Assembly: GCA_024276655.1 (NCBI GenBank)
Contig: JAJRWU010000101.1
Coordinates: forward strand, 1-56,489
Source: Planctomycetota bacterium
Lineage (GTDB): Bacteria; Planctomycetota; Planctomycetia; Pirellulales; Pirellulaceae
Length of the DNA: 56,489 bases
Direction of reading: 5' to 3'
The notes below the pieces were generated by a model that saw only the letters and a list, made by a program, of their open reading frames with translations, ran no database searches and was not told the origin of the DNA. Each line of letters starts with the position of its first letter. Position 1 is the stretch's first letter. Below, one piece after another: positions 44,238-53,995 of this stretch. A program made the position numbers and the translations under genes.

Positions 44238-47200
44238 TTACTCTTGGGATTGTTTCCCCGCCGCCGGCTTGGCGGCGTCGAGTTGTGTTTGCCACTCGGC
44301 CGCTGCGTCCGGATTTTCCCAAGCGGTGTAGAGATCGACCAGCCGCTCCAATGCTTCGACAACCCGCACTTTTGCAGCAGCGGGAATCTTGCTCTCACGA
44401 GCTTTCATTCCCTCAAAGCCTTCCGCCAAGAGCGCCGCCGCCTCCGTGAACTTTTTCCGTGCAGCTTCCTTATCGGTCGGCAATAGCGCCTTTGCCCGAC
44501 CAAGCACGGCGCCGCCGAGCTGCGACTTTGTGTCGAACGTGAGCCAGTGCTCAGCGATCGTTTTCTCGCGAATCGCCAAGCATTCTCGCAGGTACGTTTC
44601 GGCGGCCGCGTGCTGCTGGTTCTGAAGCAGCAAATCAGAAACGTCGGCCAGCGTACTCGCAAAGCGAGGATCATTTTCCTTCGCTCTTTGCCTTTGGCCC
44701 GCGATGTATTGCGTGAACAAAGAAATCGCCTTCTTGGGTTGTTCGTTCTCCAAATACGCTTGTGTGAGATACTCCATCGACGTGATCGTATCGGGATGTT
44801 CTAGGCCCAGCGTGGCCGTCCGCAGCTTGAGCGTTTTTTCATACCGCAGAATGGCTTCTTCCAGACGCCCAGCGCGCTGGTAGGCGAAGGCCAAGTTGCT
44901 CATCGACATGAGCGTGCCAGGATGCTTCAGGCCCAGCGTGGCCTTCTGCAGTTTGAGTGTTTCTTCCAGCAGCGGCAAGGCTTCTTCCAGACGCCCGGCC
45001 ATCCAGTAGGCCGTAGCCAAGTTGTTCATCGAATTCAGCGTGGCGGGATGTTCCGGGCCCAACTTGGCCTTCCGCAGTTTGAGCGCCTCTTCATGCAGGG
45101 GAATGGCTTCTTCCAACTGCCCGGCGCGCTGATAGGCCGCAGCCAAGTTGTTCATCGAATTCAGCGTGGCGGGATGTTTCGGACCCAGCTTGGCCTTCTG
45201 CAGTTTGAGCGTCTCATCATACAGCGGAATGGCTTCTTTCAAACGCTTGGCGTTCTTATAGGCCATCGCCAAGTTGTTCATCGCCGTGAGCGTGTCGGGA
45301 TGCTCCGAACCCAGCGTGGCCTTCTGCAATTTGAGCACCTCTTCCAGCAGCGGCAGGGCTTCTTTCAGCCGACCGGCGTTATAGTAGGCCGCAGCCAAGT
45401 TGCTCATCGACACGAGCGTGTCAGGATGTTCCGGGCCCAACTTGGATTTCACCAGTTTGAGCGTCTCTTCATGCAGCGCAAGGGCTTCTTTCAGCCGCCC
45501 GGTGTTCTGATAGGCCATCGCCAAGTTGTTCATCGCCGTGAGCGTGTGGGGATGTTCCGAGCCCAGCGTGGCCTTCTGCAGCTTGAGCGTCCCTTCGTAC
45601 AGCGGCAGGGCTTCTTTCAGCCGACCGGCGCTATAGTAGGCCGCAGCCAAGTTGCCCATCGACACGAGCGTGCCAGGATGTTCCAGGCCCAGCTTGGCCT
45701 TCCGCAGTGTGAGCGTTTCTTTATGCAGCGAAATGGCTTCTTCCAGCCGCCCCGCGTTCTGATAGGCCCCGGCCAAGTAGCTCATCGACATGAGCACGGC
45801 GGGGTGTTCCGGGCCCAACTCGGATTTGCGAAGCGCGCGAGCACGCTGATGTTGAAGGACCGCCAGCGGCGCCTCACCCAGGTAAAGGTAGGTCATCCCC
45901 AGAGTGCTTCGGATCGAAGCCTCTACCAGCGGCTGGTCTGCGAACGACTTGGCGACCAGCGGTTCCGCCGCATCGACTGCCTCGCGAATGGTGGCGTCGA
46001 TACCCAAGCCGCCCTTTTGCCCCTTCGGCCGAGCGGCGGCCAGCACCTTATCTTGAAAGAACGACAGCACCGCCTCCGACTCTTCCTGACTGGCAACCGC
46101 CTCTTCCTTGGCTTGGCGCTCCGCAGTGTTGCTTTTTTGTAGATCGGCGTCCACCCGCCCGAGCTGACGATTGGAGACGTCCAACTCTTGATTCGCCTCT
46201 GCCAACTGCTCGTTCTTTGCCGAGACCACCGTGGCGATGACCGCCGTGCTGGTCAGGCCGACCAAAACCGTGGCCGCCAGCGCCGCGACGCTCGTGGGAT
46301 GTTTTCGCATCCAACGGCGTGCGCGAACCGATAGCGACTCGGTATGAGCTGAGACCGATTCATCGGCCAGAAAGCGTTCGATATCGTCGGCCAACTGCTG
46401 CGGCGAGGCGTAACGCTCTTGGGGCCGCAACGCCATGGCTCGCAAGCAGATTGCCTCCAACGGTTTCGGAATGTCGTGCTTGATCGCACGCGGCGCGGGA
46501 AAATCGCCCGTTTGGACCTTCGTGAGGATCTCGTCTAGACTTTTACCGGCAATCGGCTTCTGGCCGGTTAAGACATGGTACAACGTTGCACCCAAACTGT
46601 AGACATCGCTGGCGGGGCCAAGTTCATCGAGATTGCCGGCCGCCTGCTCGGGCGGCATGTAGGCCGGCGTGCCGAGGGCGCTGCCCATTTGCGTTGCCTC
46701 GTAGCGGCTGCGAGGCGTGAGCGTCGTTTCATCTTCGACTCTGCTTACATCATCGCGCCCGGCCGCTTTGGCCAAGCCCCAATCGACGACCAGCGTCTCG
46801 CCGTATTTGCCCAGCATGATATTGCCCGGCTTCAAATCGCGATGCAGCACACCGCGAGAATGCGCATATTCGATGGCGTTGCAAACATCGACAAACCGGC
46901 CCAGCAGCTTGCGGAGTTCGAGCGTTCGCTCGGAGTCGTCGGCGGTGGTATTGTGAAACTGCTCGACCGCTTCTTGCAAGCTATCGCCCCGAATGAATCG
47001 CATCGCGTAATAAGGCCGACCGTTCTCGTATTGCCCTAAGCCGTAGACCGGCACAATGCCAGGGTGCTCCAAGCCGCCGGTCACTTCGGCCTCCAACACG
47101 AACCGCGCACGGCTGTTAGGATCATCGGCGAACCGCGTTTGAATCTCCTTGAACGCCACCTCGCGCGCCAATTCGATATCTTCGGCCACCGAAACTTTCC

Positions 47201-47645
47201 CCAAGCCGCCCTTGGCATGCGGCCGGAGAACGCGAAACCGCGAGCCGCCCGAAGTGCGCACATCGAAAGGCACATGCTGCTGGCTACCGGGCGGAAGCGT
47301 CGCCAAGGCATCTTCATGATCGCGACCGACCACCGAGAGCGTTGCCGCGAGTCGTGGATCGTTCAGGGCCTGCAAATCTTCTCGCAATGAACTAATGGAG
47401 CTGAGCGCGGCCAAGCTTTTTTCAACATCAGCGTCATGGTTTTCAATGTGCCGCGCCACCAACGGGGCAAGCAGTTGCTGGTCTTCTTCACGCAGCGCCT
47501 GTTGCTCTTGCAAAATCTCCTCGATTGGACGCGTCTTTTTCAGCAGCCATGTACTCGTTGCAGCCACAAGTTGCTCACGGCTAATGAAGTCCATTTGCAA
47601 CGCCAGAATGCCAAACAGCAAATTACGATTCGAGTCGGACGGCAT
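44238..47645 (-). CDS. Ser/Thr protein kinase with membrane anchor and TPR repeats
   Basis: 1135 residues from ATG 47645 (MPSDSNRNLLFGILALQMDF is the standard start of this planctomycete kinase type). Kinase domain at 138-430: glycine loop KGGLGKVSVAED, catalytic Lys166 in VAFKEI, HRDLKPGN at 268-275, DWG at 288-290 in place of DFG, and GTPAYMPPEQ at 325-334. A membrane segment at 453-474 is followed by a coiled coil (EANQELDVSNRQLGRVDADL). From about 606 come nine 42-residue kinesin-light-chain-like TPR units. The kinase is therefore cytoplasmic and the TPRs should lie on the far side of the inner membrane. DWG is common in planctomycete kinases and does not by itself mean loss of activity. 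No sigma factor or phosphatase is adjacent. Confidence 0.93.
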   Translation of the reverse strand: MPSDSNRNLLFGILALQMDFISREQLVAATSTWLLKKTRPIEEILQEQQALREEDQQLLAPLVARHIENHDADVEKSLAALSSISSLREDLQALNDPRLAATLSVVGRDHEDALATLPPGSQQHVPFDVRTSGGSRFRVLRPHAKGGLGKVSVAEDIELAREVAFKEIQTRFADDPNSRARFVLEAEVTGGLEHPGIVPVYGLGQYENGRPYYAMRFIRGDSLQEAVEQFHNTTADDSERTLELRKLLGRFVDVCNAIEYAHSRGVLHRDLKPGNIMLGKYGETLVVDWGLAKAAGRDDVSRVEDETTLTPRSRYEATQMGSALGTPAYMPPEQAAGNLDELGPASDVYSLGATLYHVLTGQKPIAGKSLDEILTKVQTGDFPAPRAIKHDIPKPLEAICLRAMALRPQERYASPQQLADDIERFLADESVSAHTESLSVRARRWMRKHPTSVAALAATVLVGLTSTAVIATVVSAKNEQLAEANQELDVSNRQLGRVDADLQKSNTAERQAKEEAVASQEESEAVLSFFQDKVLAAARPKGQKGGLGIDATIREAVDAAEPLVAKSFADQPLVEASIRSTLGMTYLYLGEAPLAVLQHQRARALRKSELGPEHPAVLMSMSYLAGAYQNAGRLEEAISLHKETLTLRKAKLGLEHPGTLVSMGNLAAAYYSAGRLKEALPLYEGTLKLQKATLGSEHPHTLTAMNNLAMAYQNTGRLKEALALHEETLKLVKSKLGPEHPDTLVSMSNLAAAYYNAGRLKEALPLLEEVLKLQKATLGSEHPDTLTAMNNLAMAYKNAKRLKEAIPLYDETLKLQKAKLGPKHPATLNSMNNLAAAYQRAGQLEEAIPLHEEALKLRKAKLGPEHPATLNSMNNLATAYWMAGRLEEALPLLEETLKLQKATLGLKHPGTLMSMSNLAFAYQRAGRLEEAILRYEKTLKLRTATLGLEHPDTITSMEYLTQAYLENEQPKKAISLFTQYIAGQRQRAKENDPRFASTLADVSDLLLQNQQHAAAETYLRECLAIREKTIAEHWLTFDTKSQLGGAVLGRAKALLPTDKEAARKKFTEAAALLAEGFEGMKARESKIPAAAKVRVVEALERLVDLYTAWENPDAAAEWQTQLDAAKPAAGKQSQE
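44690..45820 (-). repeat. Nine 126-bp tandem repeats encoding TPR units
   Basis: Each unit encodes LGxEHPxTLxSMxNLAxAYxxAGRLxEA-type sequence. Units 2-3 and 4-5 are more alike than neighbours are: units 2 and 4 share LAAAYY and units 3 and 5 share TLTAMNNLAMAY. This suggests a two-unit (252-bp) block was duplicated. Confidence 0.85.
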
Positions 47646-48346
47646 TCGGAAATACTCCACGCGAGACCAAGAACCAGAAGAGGACCGCATGGTAACCGAT
47701 CAACGCGCTCGGCGCCTTGATTTATTGGTTCCTCACCGATTTTAAGGCGAACGGCAGATGGCTGCCGCCGTTCGATTCTCATCGACGACGTGCGTTGTTG
47801 AGAGCGGGGCGGAGCGTCGCCTATAAAACCTCCGCTCCGGCTTGACAGAGCGATGGTCTTACATTTGTGTCAATAGGCTATTCGAAAAAACATAAGAGGT
47901 ATCCGGTTCACTCCATTTCGGAGCGTAGGACCGCGAAATTCGCCATGGTTTTTGCGGCTGGACCCAGGCGACCGGGGGCATGACCGTTCGGACGCCTGTA
48001 GCAGCTTGCGGAACAGATTTCGCGACAATGACAGATACATGCTGTGCATGATGGCAACCCGAGTGAACCGGATACCTCTTTTATCTTGCTGTCGCCTTTC
48101 GCTCCATGTTCGAACGCTCCTAACGCGACGGCCTGGGAAGGCCAGCGTACGGCGTCTCGTTACGGCAAGCTCGGGTTATCTTGTTTTTTTTCTTCCTTTC
48201 GTCATTTCTTCTCTATATTCTTCTCCGCGGCCGCGCCTCTTTGCGACCTGCGTTTCGTTTCGTCGCAGCCGTTTTTGGGGCATTCGCCGACGGCTGGATG
48301 TTAGCGCAAATTCCTGCGCCACAGTGAACGATCTCCAAGCATGGCG
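47646..48346. other. Intergenic region of 701 bp with a spaced inverted repeat
   Basis: No gene supported. It holds a 20-bp perfect inverted repeat (see 47894-48080). It must carry the promoter of the kinase gene. The downstream side carries only the 3' end of the efflux operon. Confidence 0.5.
47894..48080. repeat. 20-bp perfect inverted repeat with 147-bp spacer
   Basis: AAGAGGTATCCGGTTCACTC at 47894-47913 and its exact reverse complement at 48061-48080. The spacer has no open frame of note. It may be the ends of a tiny mobile element or a cruciform site. Confidence 0.8.
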
Positions 48347-51300
48347 CTACAGGGAGGGAGATGATATTCCGGGGCGGGCGGCGGGTTCTGCGTCTGGCTT
48401 GCCGTCGCCGTTTTCGCCGCCAACGCCATTTTCACCGCCGTTGCCAATTTCGTTGCTGTTGCCAGAATCGTCATGCCGGAAATCGTCATGCCCCGCCGCC
48501 GGCGCGGCTTGCGGCGCCGGTTCGCCTTGTCGCTGGAAACGTCCATAGATGGAGTAAAAAGTCGGCACGAGAATGAGCACCAGCACGGTGCTGAGCAGCA
48601 GGCCGAAACACAGGCTGGTGGCCATGGGGATCAGCATTTGGGCCTGCATGGAGGTTTCGGTCAAAATCGGAAAGAGGCCGGCGATGGTGGTCAGCGAAGT
48701 GAGCAGCACCGGTCGAAAACGACGTTGCCCGCTCTCCATTAATGCGTCGTGCAAGGAGGCGCCGACCCGCAGCCGGGAATTGACGAAATCGACCAGCACG
48801 ATCGAATCGTTGACCACCACTCCGGTCAGCGCCACCAAACCGAGCACGCTAAAGAGCGTCAGCGGAATGCCCATGAAGGCGTGGCCCCAGAGCGCGCCGA
48901 TGGCGCCGAAGGGAATCACGGCCATGATGATCGCCGGCTGCACGTACGAGTTGAATTCGAAGGTCAGGAGCACGTACATCGCCAGAAGTGCAATACTAAA
49001 ACCGACGAACAAACTGTTGATCGACTCCGAATCTTGCTCCTGCTTTCCTTCCCAAAGTATGTTTACGCCAGGGTGCTTTTGAAGCAGGTCCGGAATGAAG
49101 CGGGCCTTGAGGCTATTGACAATTTCCTTGGAATTGGCGGTTGCTTCATCGACATCGGCCGTGATCGTGATCGACCGCAATTGATCGCGGCGGTTGATTT
49201 CGGAGTAGCCTCGCGCCACCTCGATATCGGCCAATTCGGTGATCGGCGGTTTGGCGCCGGCTTCGGTGTCGACACGCAGTTCGTACAGGTTGGCCAGCGA
49301 ACGGCGTTCGTGTTCGGGGTAGCGAACCATCAGCTTCACTTCATGCCGCCCGCGTTGCAATCGCATCACTTCTTCACCGTAGTACGCCGACCGCACGGCC
49401 TCCGCGATTGTGTTCAGCGAAACGCCGAGCGCCTTCGCGTTCTCCTTCAAATGCAGTTGTAACTCCCATTTCCCAGGACGCGAATCGTCGTCGATGTCGA
49501 ACACGCCGGGGTTCGCGGCAAGCTCTCGTTTGCAAGCTTCCACCGCCGCTTCCAGCGACTCCATCTCCTCGACAGGCGCAAGCAACTTGAATTCGATCGA
49601 CTTACCGCCGGGCCCCATCGAAACGGTTTCGAAGGTCACGCTTTCCACGCCGGGAATGCGCCCCACTTCAGCCCGCCACTGGTCCAATACCTGTTGGCTG
49701 GTGAGTGACCGCCGCGTGTTGTCGACCAGCTCCACGTTCACGATTCCAACATGCGAACCTTCGATCAAGCCTTCGGGCCCGCCTGGCTGATCTCCGCCAA
49801 TGGCGCCCACCAGCCGGTGTGTCAGTTGCACCAAGGGCTGGCCATTTTCCTCGGAGCCCTTGGCGATGGCCAAAATGGTTTGCTCGATCTTTTTCGTGGC
49901 GGCGTCGGTAATATGGCTGGGCGTTCCGTCTGGGAAAATCACGACGGCCTTAATCTGAGGCGCATCGAGCTTGGGAAAAAACACCCAGGGAACCGTTCCG
50001 TTGGTGAACAGGCAGACGGAAAGCAGCAGCAGCGTCAGGCTGGTGCTAATGGTCAACGCGGGCCGTCGCAGGCAATTCTTTAATAGTGGCAGGTATTGCT
50101 GGCTGATAAATCGGTCGAGCAGGCGGCCGAAGCGTGCGTTTACCCAGGCCACGCCTTGGGCCATGCGATGAAACGGATACCAGAAAAAATCAGCCGTGAA
50201 CGAAAACAAAATAAGCGGCGGCGCGCAGAGAAATCGAAGCGCCGGCGCGTGTTGACGATCTCGCCAATTGCGGGCCCAGGCGGTGAACGTGGTGAAGCCA
50301 AGCGCCGAAGAGTCAGGCGACGAGTGGTCATGCGCCAAGTGGCAAGGCAAAATAAACAGGCTCTCGAAAAGGGAGATGACCAACATCGCGATAACGGCTA
50401 AGGGCAGCACGGCGAAAAACTTGCCCAGAACGCCCGTGACAAAGAACATCGGCACGAAGGCGATGATGGTGGTCGTGACCGACGTCACCACCGACGGCAT
50501 GACTTCCACCGTTCCATCGACCGCCGCCTGCACGAAATCCTTGCCTAGCTCGCGGTGCGCGTAGATGTTTTCGCCGATCACGATGGCGTCGTCGACCACA
50601 ATTCCCAGCGCGATCAGAAAAGCAAACATCGAGAGCATGTTCATGGTCTGGTCGAATTGCCAGAGCACAGCGCAGGCGCCCAGTATGGAAACGGGAATCC
50701 CCAACGCCACCCAAAAGGAAAGCCGCAAGTTGAGGAATAACGCCAACACAATAAACACCAGCACCAAGCCTTGCAGCCCGTTTTTCTTCAACAGGTTGAG
50801 CCGGTCGTTGACGTTCACCGAATGGTCGTCCCAGATGGCGAAGGAATAACCGGGCGGCAGTTGCTTTTCCGCCGCGTATTTCTTGATGGCGGCGGTCATG
50901 CCGAGCAGATCTTCGCGAGCGGCGGCGTCGATCGCGATCGCGATTCCAGGGCGGCCGTTAATAGTGCTGATCGAGGTGGTGTCGACAAAACCATCCCGCA
51001 CGACGCCCAAATCGCCCACCGTCAAGACGACCGAAGCGGAGTTCGACACCAAGGGGATTTTTGCAATCTCCTCGCCCCGCAGCCGCTTGTCTTTCCCGCG
51101 AACCAGAAATACTTCTGAATCGCTGGATATTTTCCCACCCGGCAGTTCCAGGTTCTCACGACGGATTCTCCGCGCGACATCTTGCAGCGACAGTCCGTAC
51201 TTGCGCAGAGTGGTTTCGGAAATTTCGACATCAATTTGGTAATCTCGCTCGCCCACAATCGAGGCCGCCGTAACCTGGGGCAGCATCAGTAGGTCGTCGC

Positions 51301-51796
51301 GCACAGCCTCCACGACCTCGCGCAATTCTAATTCGGCAGTGGGGGAATCGTTGGGATCGGTCACGACCCCGATTTTAATCGCGGGTATGCGGAACGTGAT
51401 CTGTTCGATGTTGGGCTCCTCGGCCAGATCGGGGAAACTGGGAATGCGGTCGACCTCCGATTCGACCTGCCCCAACACTTTTTGCACGTCGGGCACATCC
51501 GACTTCAGTTCGAGCACCACGCTGCCGACGCCTTCCGCGGCGATGGAGGTGACCTTCTTGAGGCCGTCGATCGAGCGCACCGCTTCCTCGATCTTTTGGC
51601 AAATGCCGGTCTCGACTTCATCAGGACTCGCGCCGGAATACGGCACCGTGATGAGAATCATTTCCAGTTCGAATCGGGGGAACTCCTCCCGGCGGAGCAT
51701 GACGCCGGCAACCGCGCCCACCACGAGAACGCTGACCAGTAAAATGTTCATGGCGGGCGTTTTGGAAATCGCCCAGCGAATGGCGGCCTTTCTCAT
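48347..51796 (-). CDS. RND efflux transporter, inner-membrane subunit
   Basis: 1149 residues. ATG 51796 overlaps the adaptor stop as ATGA, so translation is coupled; longer frames are rejected. Layout follows AcrB: N-terminal membrane helix (ISKTPAMNILLVSVLVVGAV), porter domain, then the TM2-TM6 bundle with VFIVLALFLNLRLSFWVALG and the proton-relay segment ALGIVVDDAIVIGENIYAH (two Asp), a second porter domain, and TM8-TM12 (VALTGVVVNDSIVLVDFVN). The C-terminal tail is a low-complexity Asn/Gly/Asp/Glu stretch (GNSNEIGNGGENGVGG). It exports hydrophobic compounds or metals; the substrate class cannot be read here. No outer-membrane channel gene is adjacent. Confidence 0.93.
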   Translation of the reverse strand: MRKAAIRWAISKTPAMNILLVSVLVVGAVAGVMLRREEFPRFELEMILITVPYSGASPDEVETGICQKIEEAVRSIDGLKKVTSIAAEGVGSVVLELKSDVPDVQKVLGQVESEVDRIPSFPDLAEEPNIEQITFRIPAIKIGVVTDPNDSPTAELELREVVEAVRDDLLMLPQVTAASIVGERDYQIDVEISETTLRKYGLSLQDVARRIRRENLELPGGKISSDSEVFLVRGKDKRLRGEEIAKIPLVSNSASVVLTVGDLGVVRDGFVDTTSISTINGRPGIAIAIDAAAREDLLGMTAAIKKYAAEKQLPPGYSFAIWDDHSVNVNDRLNLLKKNGLQGLVLVFIVLALFLNLRLSFWVALGIPVSILGACAVLWQFDQTMNMLSMFAFLIALGIVVDDAIVIGENIYAHRELGKDFVQAAVDGTVEVMPSVVTSVTTTIIAFVPMFFVTGVLGKFFAVLPLAVIAMLVISLFESLFILPCHLAHDHSSPDSSALGFTTFTAWARNWRDRQHAPALRFLCAPPLILFSFTADFFWYPFHRMAQGVAWVNARFGRLLDRFISQQYLPLLKNCLRRPALTISTSLTLLLLSVCLFTNGTVPWVFFPKLDAPQIKAVVIFPDGTPSHITDAATKKIEQTILAIAKGSEENGQPLVQLTHRLVGAIGGDQPGGPEGLIEGSHVGIVNVELVDNTRRSLTSQQVLDQWRAEVGRIPGVESVTFETVSMGPGGKSIEFKLLAPVEEMESLEAAVEACKRELAANPGVFDIDDDSRPGKWELQLHLKENAKALGVSLNTIAEAVRSAYYGEEVMRLQRGRHEVKLMVRYPEHERRSLANLYELRVDTEAGAKPPITELADIEVARGYSEINRRDQLRSITITADVDEATANSKEIVNSLKARFIPDLLQKHPGVNILWEGKQEQDSESINSLFVGFSIALLAMYVLLTFEFNSYVQPAIIMAVIPFGAIGALWGHAFMGIPLTLFSVLGLVALTGVVVNDSIVLVDFVNSRLRVGASLHDALMESGQRRFRPVLLTSLTTIAGLFPILTETSMQAQMLIPMATSLCFGLLLSTVLVLILVPTFYSIYGRFQRQGEPAPQAAPAAGHDDFRHDDSGNSNEIGNGGENGVGGENGDGKPDAEPAARPGISSPSL

Positions 51797-53160
51797 TTGC
51801 CCGCCTCCTCGATCAGCATGCCGTCGTGCGCATTGGGCAGGGGCGAGACGACCAAGTGGTCGCCGGGTTGGACGCCCGCGCCGTCCAGACGGCGAACAAA
51901 GATGGAATTGTCGTCCGACCGCGCGATTTCGATCGTTTTGATTTGCAACCGCCCTTTTTTCGCCACCCACACCCTGCCGCCAGGGTGAACCGCATTGGCG
52001 GGAAGTTGCAACAGAGGAATCGGCGATTTTACCGGAATCTTAATCGTGACATACATTCCGCTCACCATGCGCGGCAACGCCAACAATCGGGAGGACGGGG
52101 CGTTCTCAGCCAGCCGTACGTGCGTCGGTTCGGGAATGAGAACCCGGCAAGGTATGGTGCGGGTGTCGGCATCCACTCCGGTGCCTTCGAATCGCCAGAG
52201 TTCGCCTTCCCACACATGTTTCATGCCGCCAAATTCGTACACCACTTGCACGGGCGTTTTCGGCAGGCTGTATCGCATGTCGGGAGTCTGGGCGGTGTCT
52301 GGCTGGAAGACGCCCGCCTGCAGCCAGATCCAATACAGTTCGTCAACGCGAAGATTACACTTGACCTCCATCCGGCGGGTGCCGTTGATCACGATCAAGG
52401 GATCGCCCTTTTTCACGTAATCGTTCTCCTCGACAAGATCTGAAATGACGGTTCCCGCCAGCGGTGAACTGATGCGCGTGCGTTCGCGATCAATCTCGGC
52501 GCGACTTTTTTGCACCAAAACGCGCGCCTGGATGGAGGTCAGGGTCTTGACGCGTTGCCGCTGCGAAGCGAGCTCGTTTCGCAGCGTTTGCAGGGAAACT
52601 TGGGAGGCCAATTCCAGGCGGCTGGCTTCATCGACTTCGCGCTGACTGATCGCGTTGCGCTTCGCTAGATCTTGAAATCGGGTCAATTCTTTTTTTCGCA
52701 AGGCGAGATCGTCGATGGCCAATCCAATCAGAGATTCCGTATTCGCGATATTAATATCGGCTGCGGCAAGCTCCTCTTGCGCTTCCTCCAATTGGCGAGT
52801 CAGGCGTTCGCTTTCGAGCACGTAGTCGGTCTCATCGATTTGGAGCAGGAAGTCGCCTTCATGCAAATAGTTTCCCGCTCGGCTGAGGGGATCTTTCTCC
52901 GTGATGCGGCCCGCCACTTCCGCCGAAAGCGTGACTCGCCTAAAGGGCGTCGCGACGCCCTCCACCTCAATCACCATCGCTCCATCGGGAGCTTCAGCGA
53001 CAACCGTTTCCACCAACGCCACGGCGTCGCCGCTGGGTATTCGCTTCGGCGGAGCCGGCTTTTGCCCAAACACCCAAAGACCGCCCACGCCAAGGGCGAT
53101 GATCGCCAAGGGCGCCAGAATTCGGAAACCTTCTCGCAAGAGAAATGAAGATCGGTTCAT
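51793..53160 (-). CDS. Periplasmic adaptor (HlyD/MFP) of the RND efflux pump
   Basis: 455 residues from ATG 53160. N-terminal membrane anchor (ILAPLAIIALGVGGLWVFG), a lipoyl-like half (VTLSAEVAGRITEKDPLSRA), a long coiled coil at about 120-230 (LTRQLEEAQEELAAADINIA, LASQVSLQTLRNELASQRQR), the second lipoyl half (ISSPLAGTVISDLVEENDYV), and beta-barrel and membrane-proximal domains. It links the RND pump to an outer-membrane channel. It is the first gene of the transporter operon and lies 66 bp after the TetR gene, with which it is co-directional. Confidence 0.92.
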   Translation of the reverse strand: MNRSSFLLREGFRILAPLAIIALGVGGLWVFGQKPAPPKRIPSGDAVALVETVVAEAPDGAMVIEVEGVATPFRRVTLSAEVAGRITEKDPLSRAGNYLHEGDFLLQIDETDYVLESERLTRQLEEAQEELAAADINIANTESLIGLAIDDLALRKKELTRFQDLAKRNAISQREVDEASRLELASQVSLQTLRNELASQRQRVKTLTSIQARVLVQKSRAEIDRERTRISSPLAGTVISDLVEENDYVKKGDPLIVINGTRRMEVKCNLRVDELYWIWLQAGVFQPDTAQTPDMRYSLPKTPVQVVYEFGGMKHVWEGELWRFEGTGVDADTRTIPCRVLIPEPTHVRLAENAPSSRLLALPRMVSGMYVTIKIPVKSPIPLLQLPANAVHPGGRVWVAKKGRLQIKTIEIARSDDNSIFVRRLDGAGVQPGDHLVVSPLPNAHDGMLIEEAGK

Positions 53161-53226
53161 AATGAATGTATTATACCTCAAACCGCTAAAACCACGACAT
53201 TTACACTGGTACATGAAGTGATTATA

Positions 53227-53886
53227 TCAAGCCTTACCGTGCGGAGCATATTTCCAACTGTGCGCGGGATCGCGGGCCAACTCCGTTAACGCCGCCAATG
53301 AAAAATTAACAATGTGTTCCTCAAGATCATCAATACTGAATCCAGCCCGCCGCTCCTCTTCCGGAATGAGAATCGCGACAAACTCGCCCGATATTCGGTA
53401 GTGCAAACATTGGCCAATGATGCTGAAGGCGATTTTCTGGCGGCGATGCAACGCTGTTGCCGGCGGTAGCATTTCATCTAGTATCGAGAGCAACATATCG
53501 AACTGGGGTCGGATGAATTCCTCCACCAGCGGCTTGGAGGCCAAGGTCGGCTGTAACATTTCGCGCGTCATCAGTCGCGACGTCCAGCAGAGGTCGTGCT
53601 GGCCCAGCATCCGTTGCAGCATCGTTCTCACGAAAACACGCAATTTTTCTTCGGGAGGCGTGTTGGGAGGCCAAGGAGGCAGCGGCGTTTGTTGCGTTTT
53701 TAGCGTGTGGGCCAGTTTGATCGTTTACAGGTATAACGTCTCTTTATCACCAAAGTGGTAGTTGACGCTCGCCAAGTTCGCTTTGGCGGCGCGACAAATT
53801 TCCCGGACCGTGGCCGCTTCGAACCCGCAGTCGGCAAAAATAGCGCCCGCCGCCGCCAGTATCCGACTACGAGTATCGTCCGACAC
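53227..53886 (-). pseudogene. TetR/CerR-family regulator, interrupted by in-frame TAA at 53725-53727
   Basis: From GTG 53886 (AAAAGG 9 bp upstream) the frame is open for 219 codons except TAA at codon 54. Before the stop: [20 protein letters not shown] and [20 protein letters not shown], a complete TetR DNA-binding domain, then DKETLYL. After the stop: TIKLAHTLKTQQ and a C-terminal domain of the DUF1956/CerR type (RRQKIAFSIIGQCLHYRISG, DLEEHIVNFSLAAL). The family usually reads LYLE at this place, so GAA to TAA by one G-to-T change is likely. The regulator sits directly upstream of the pump operon and would normally repress it. If the stop ends translation, only an unstable 53-residue piece without a dimer domain remains. 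Confidence 0.87.
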
Positions 53887-53995
53887 GCCAATGACCTTTT
53901 TGAGAGAAAATACCCGAGAGATTCAAACACATGTATTATACGCTTGTTTGAACCGATCGGTTTCGCAAAAATCGGAATATTTTGCGCAGAACCCC

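Noticed and set aside
44922-46142. Long plus-strand frame opposite the TPR-kinase gene
   Set aside because: It mirrors the 126-bp tandem repeats on the opposite strand and has no start signal; it is a by-product of repeat composition.
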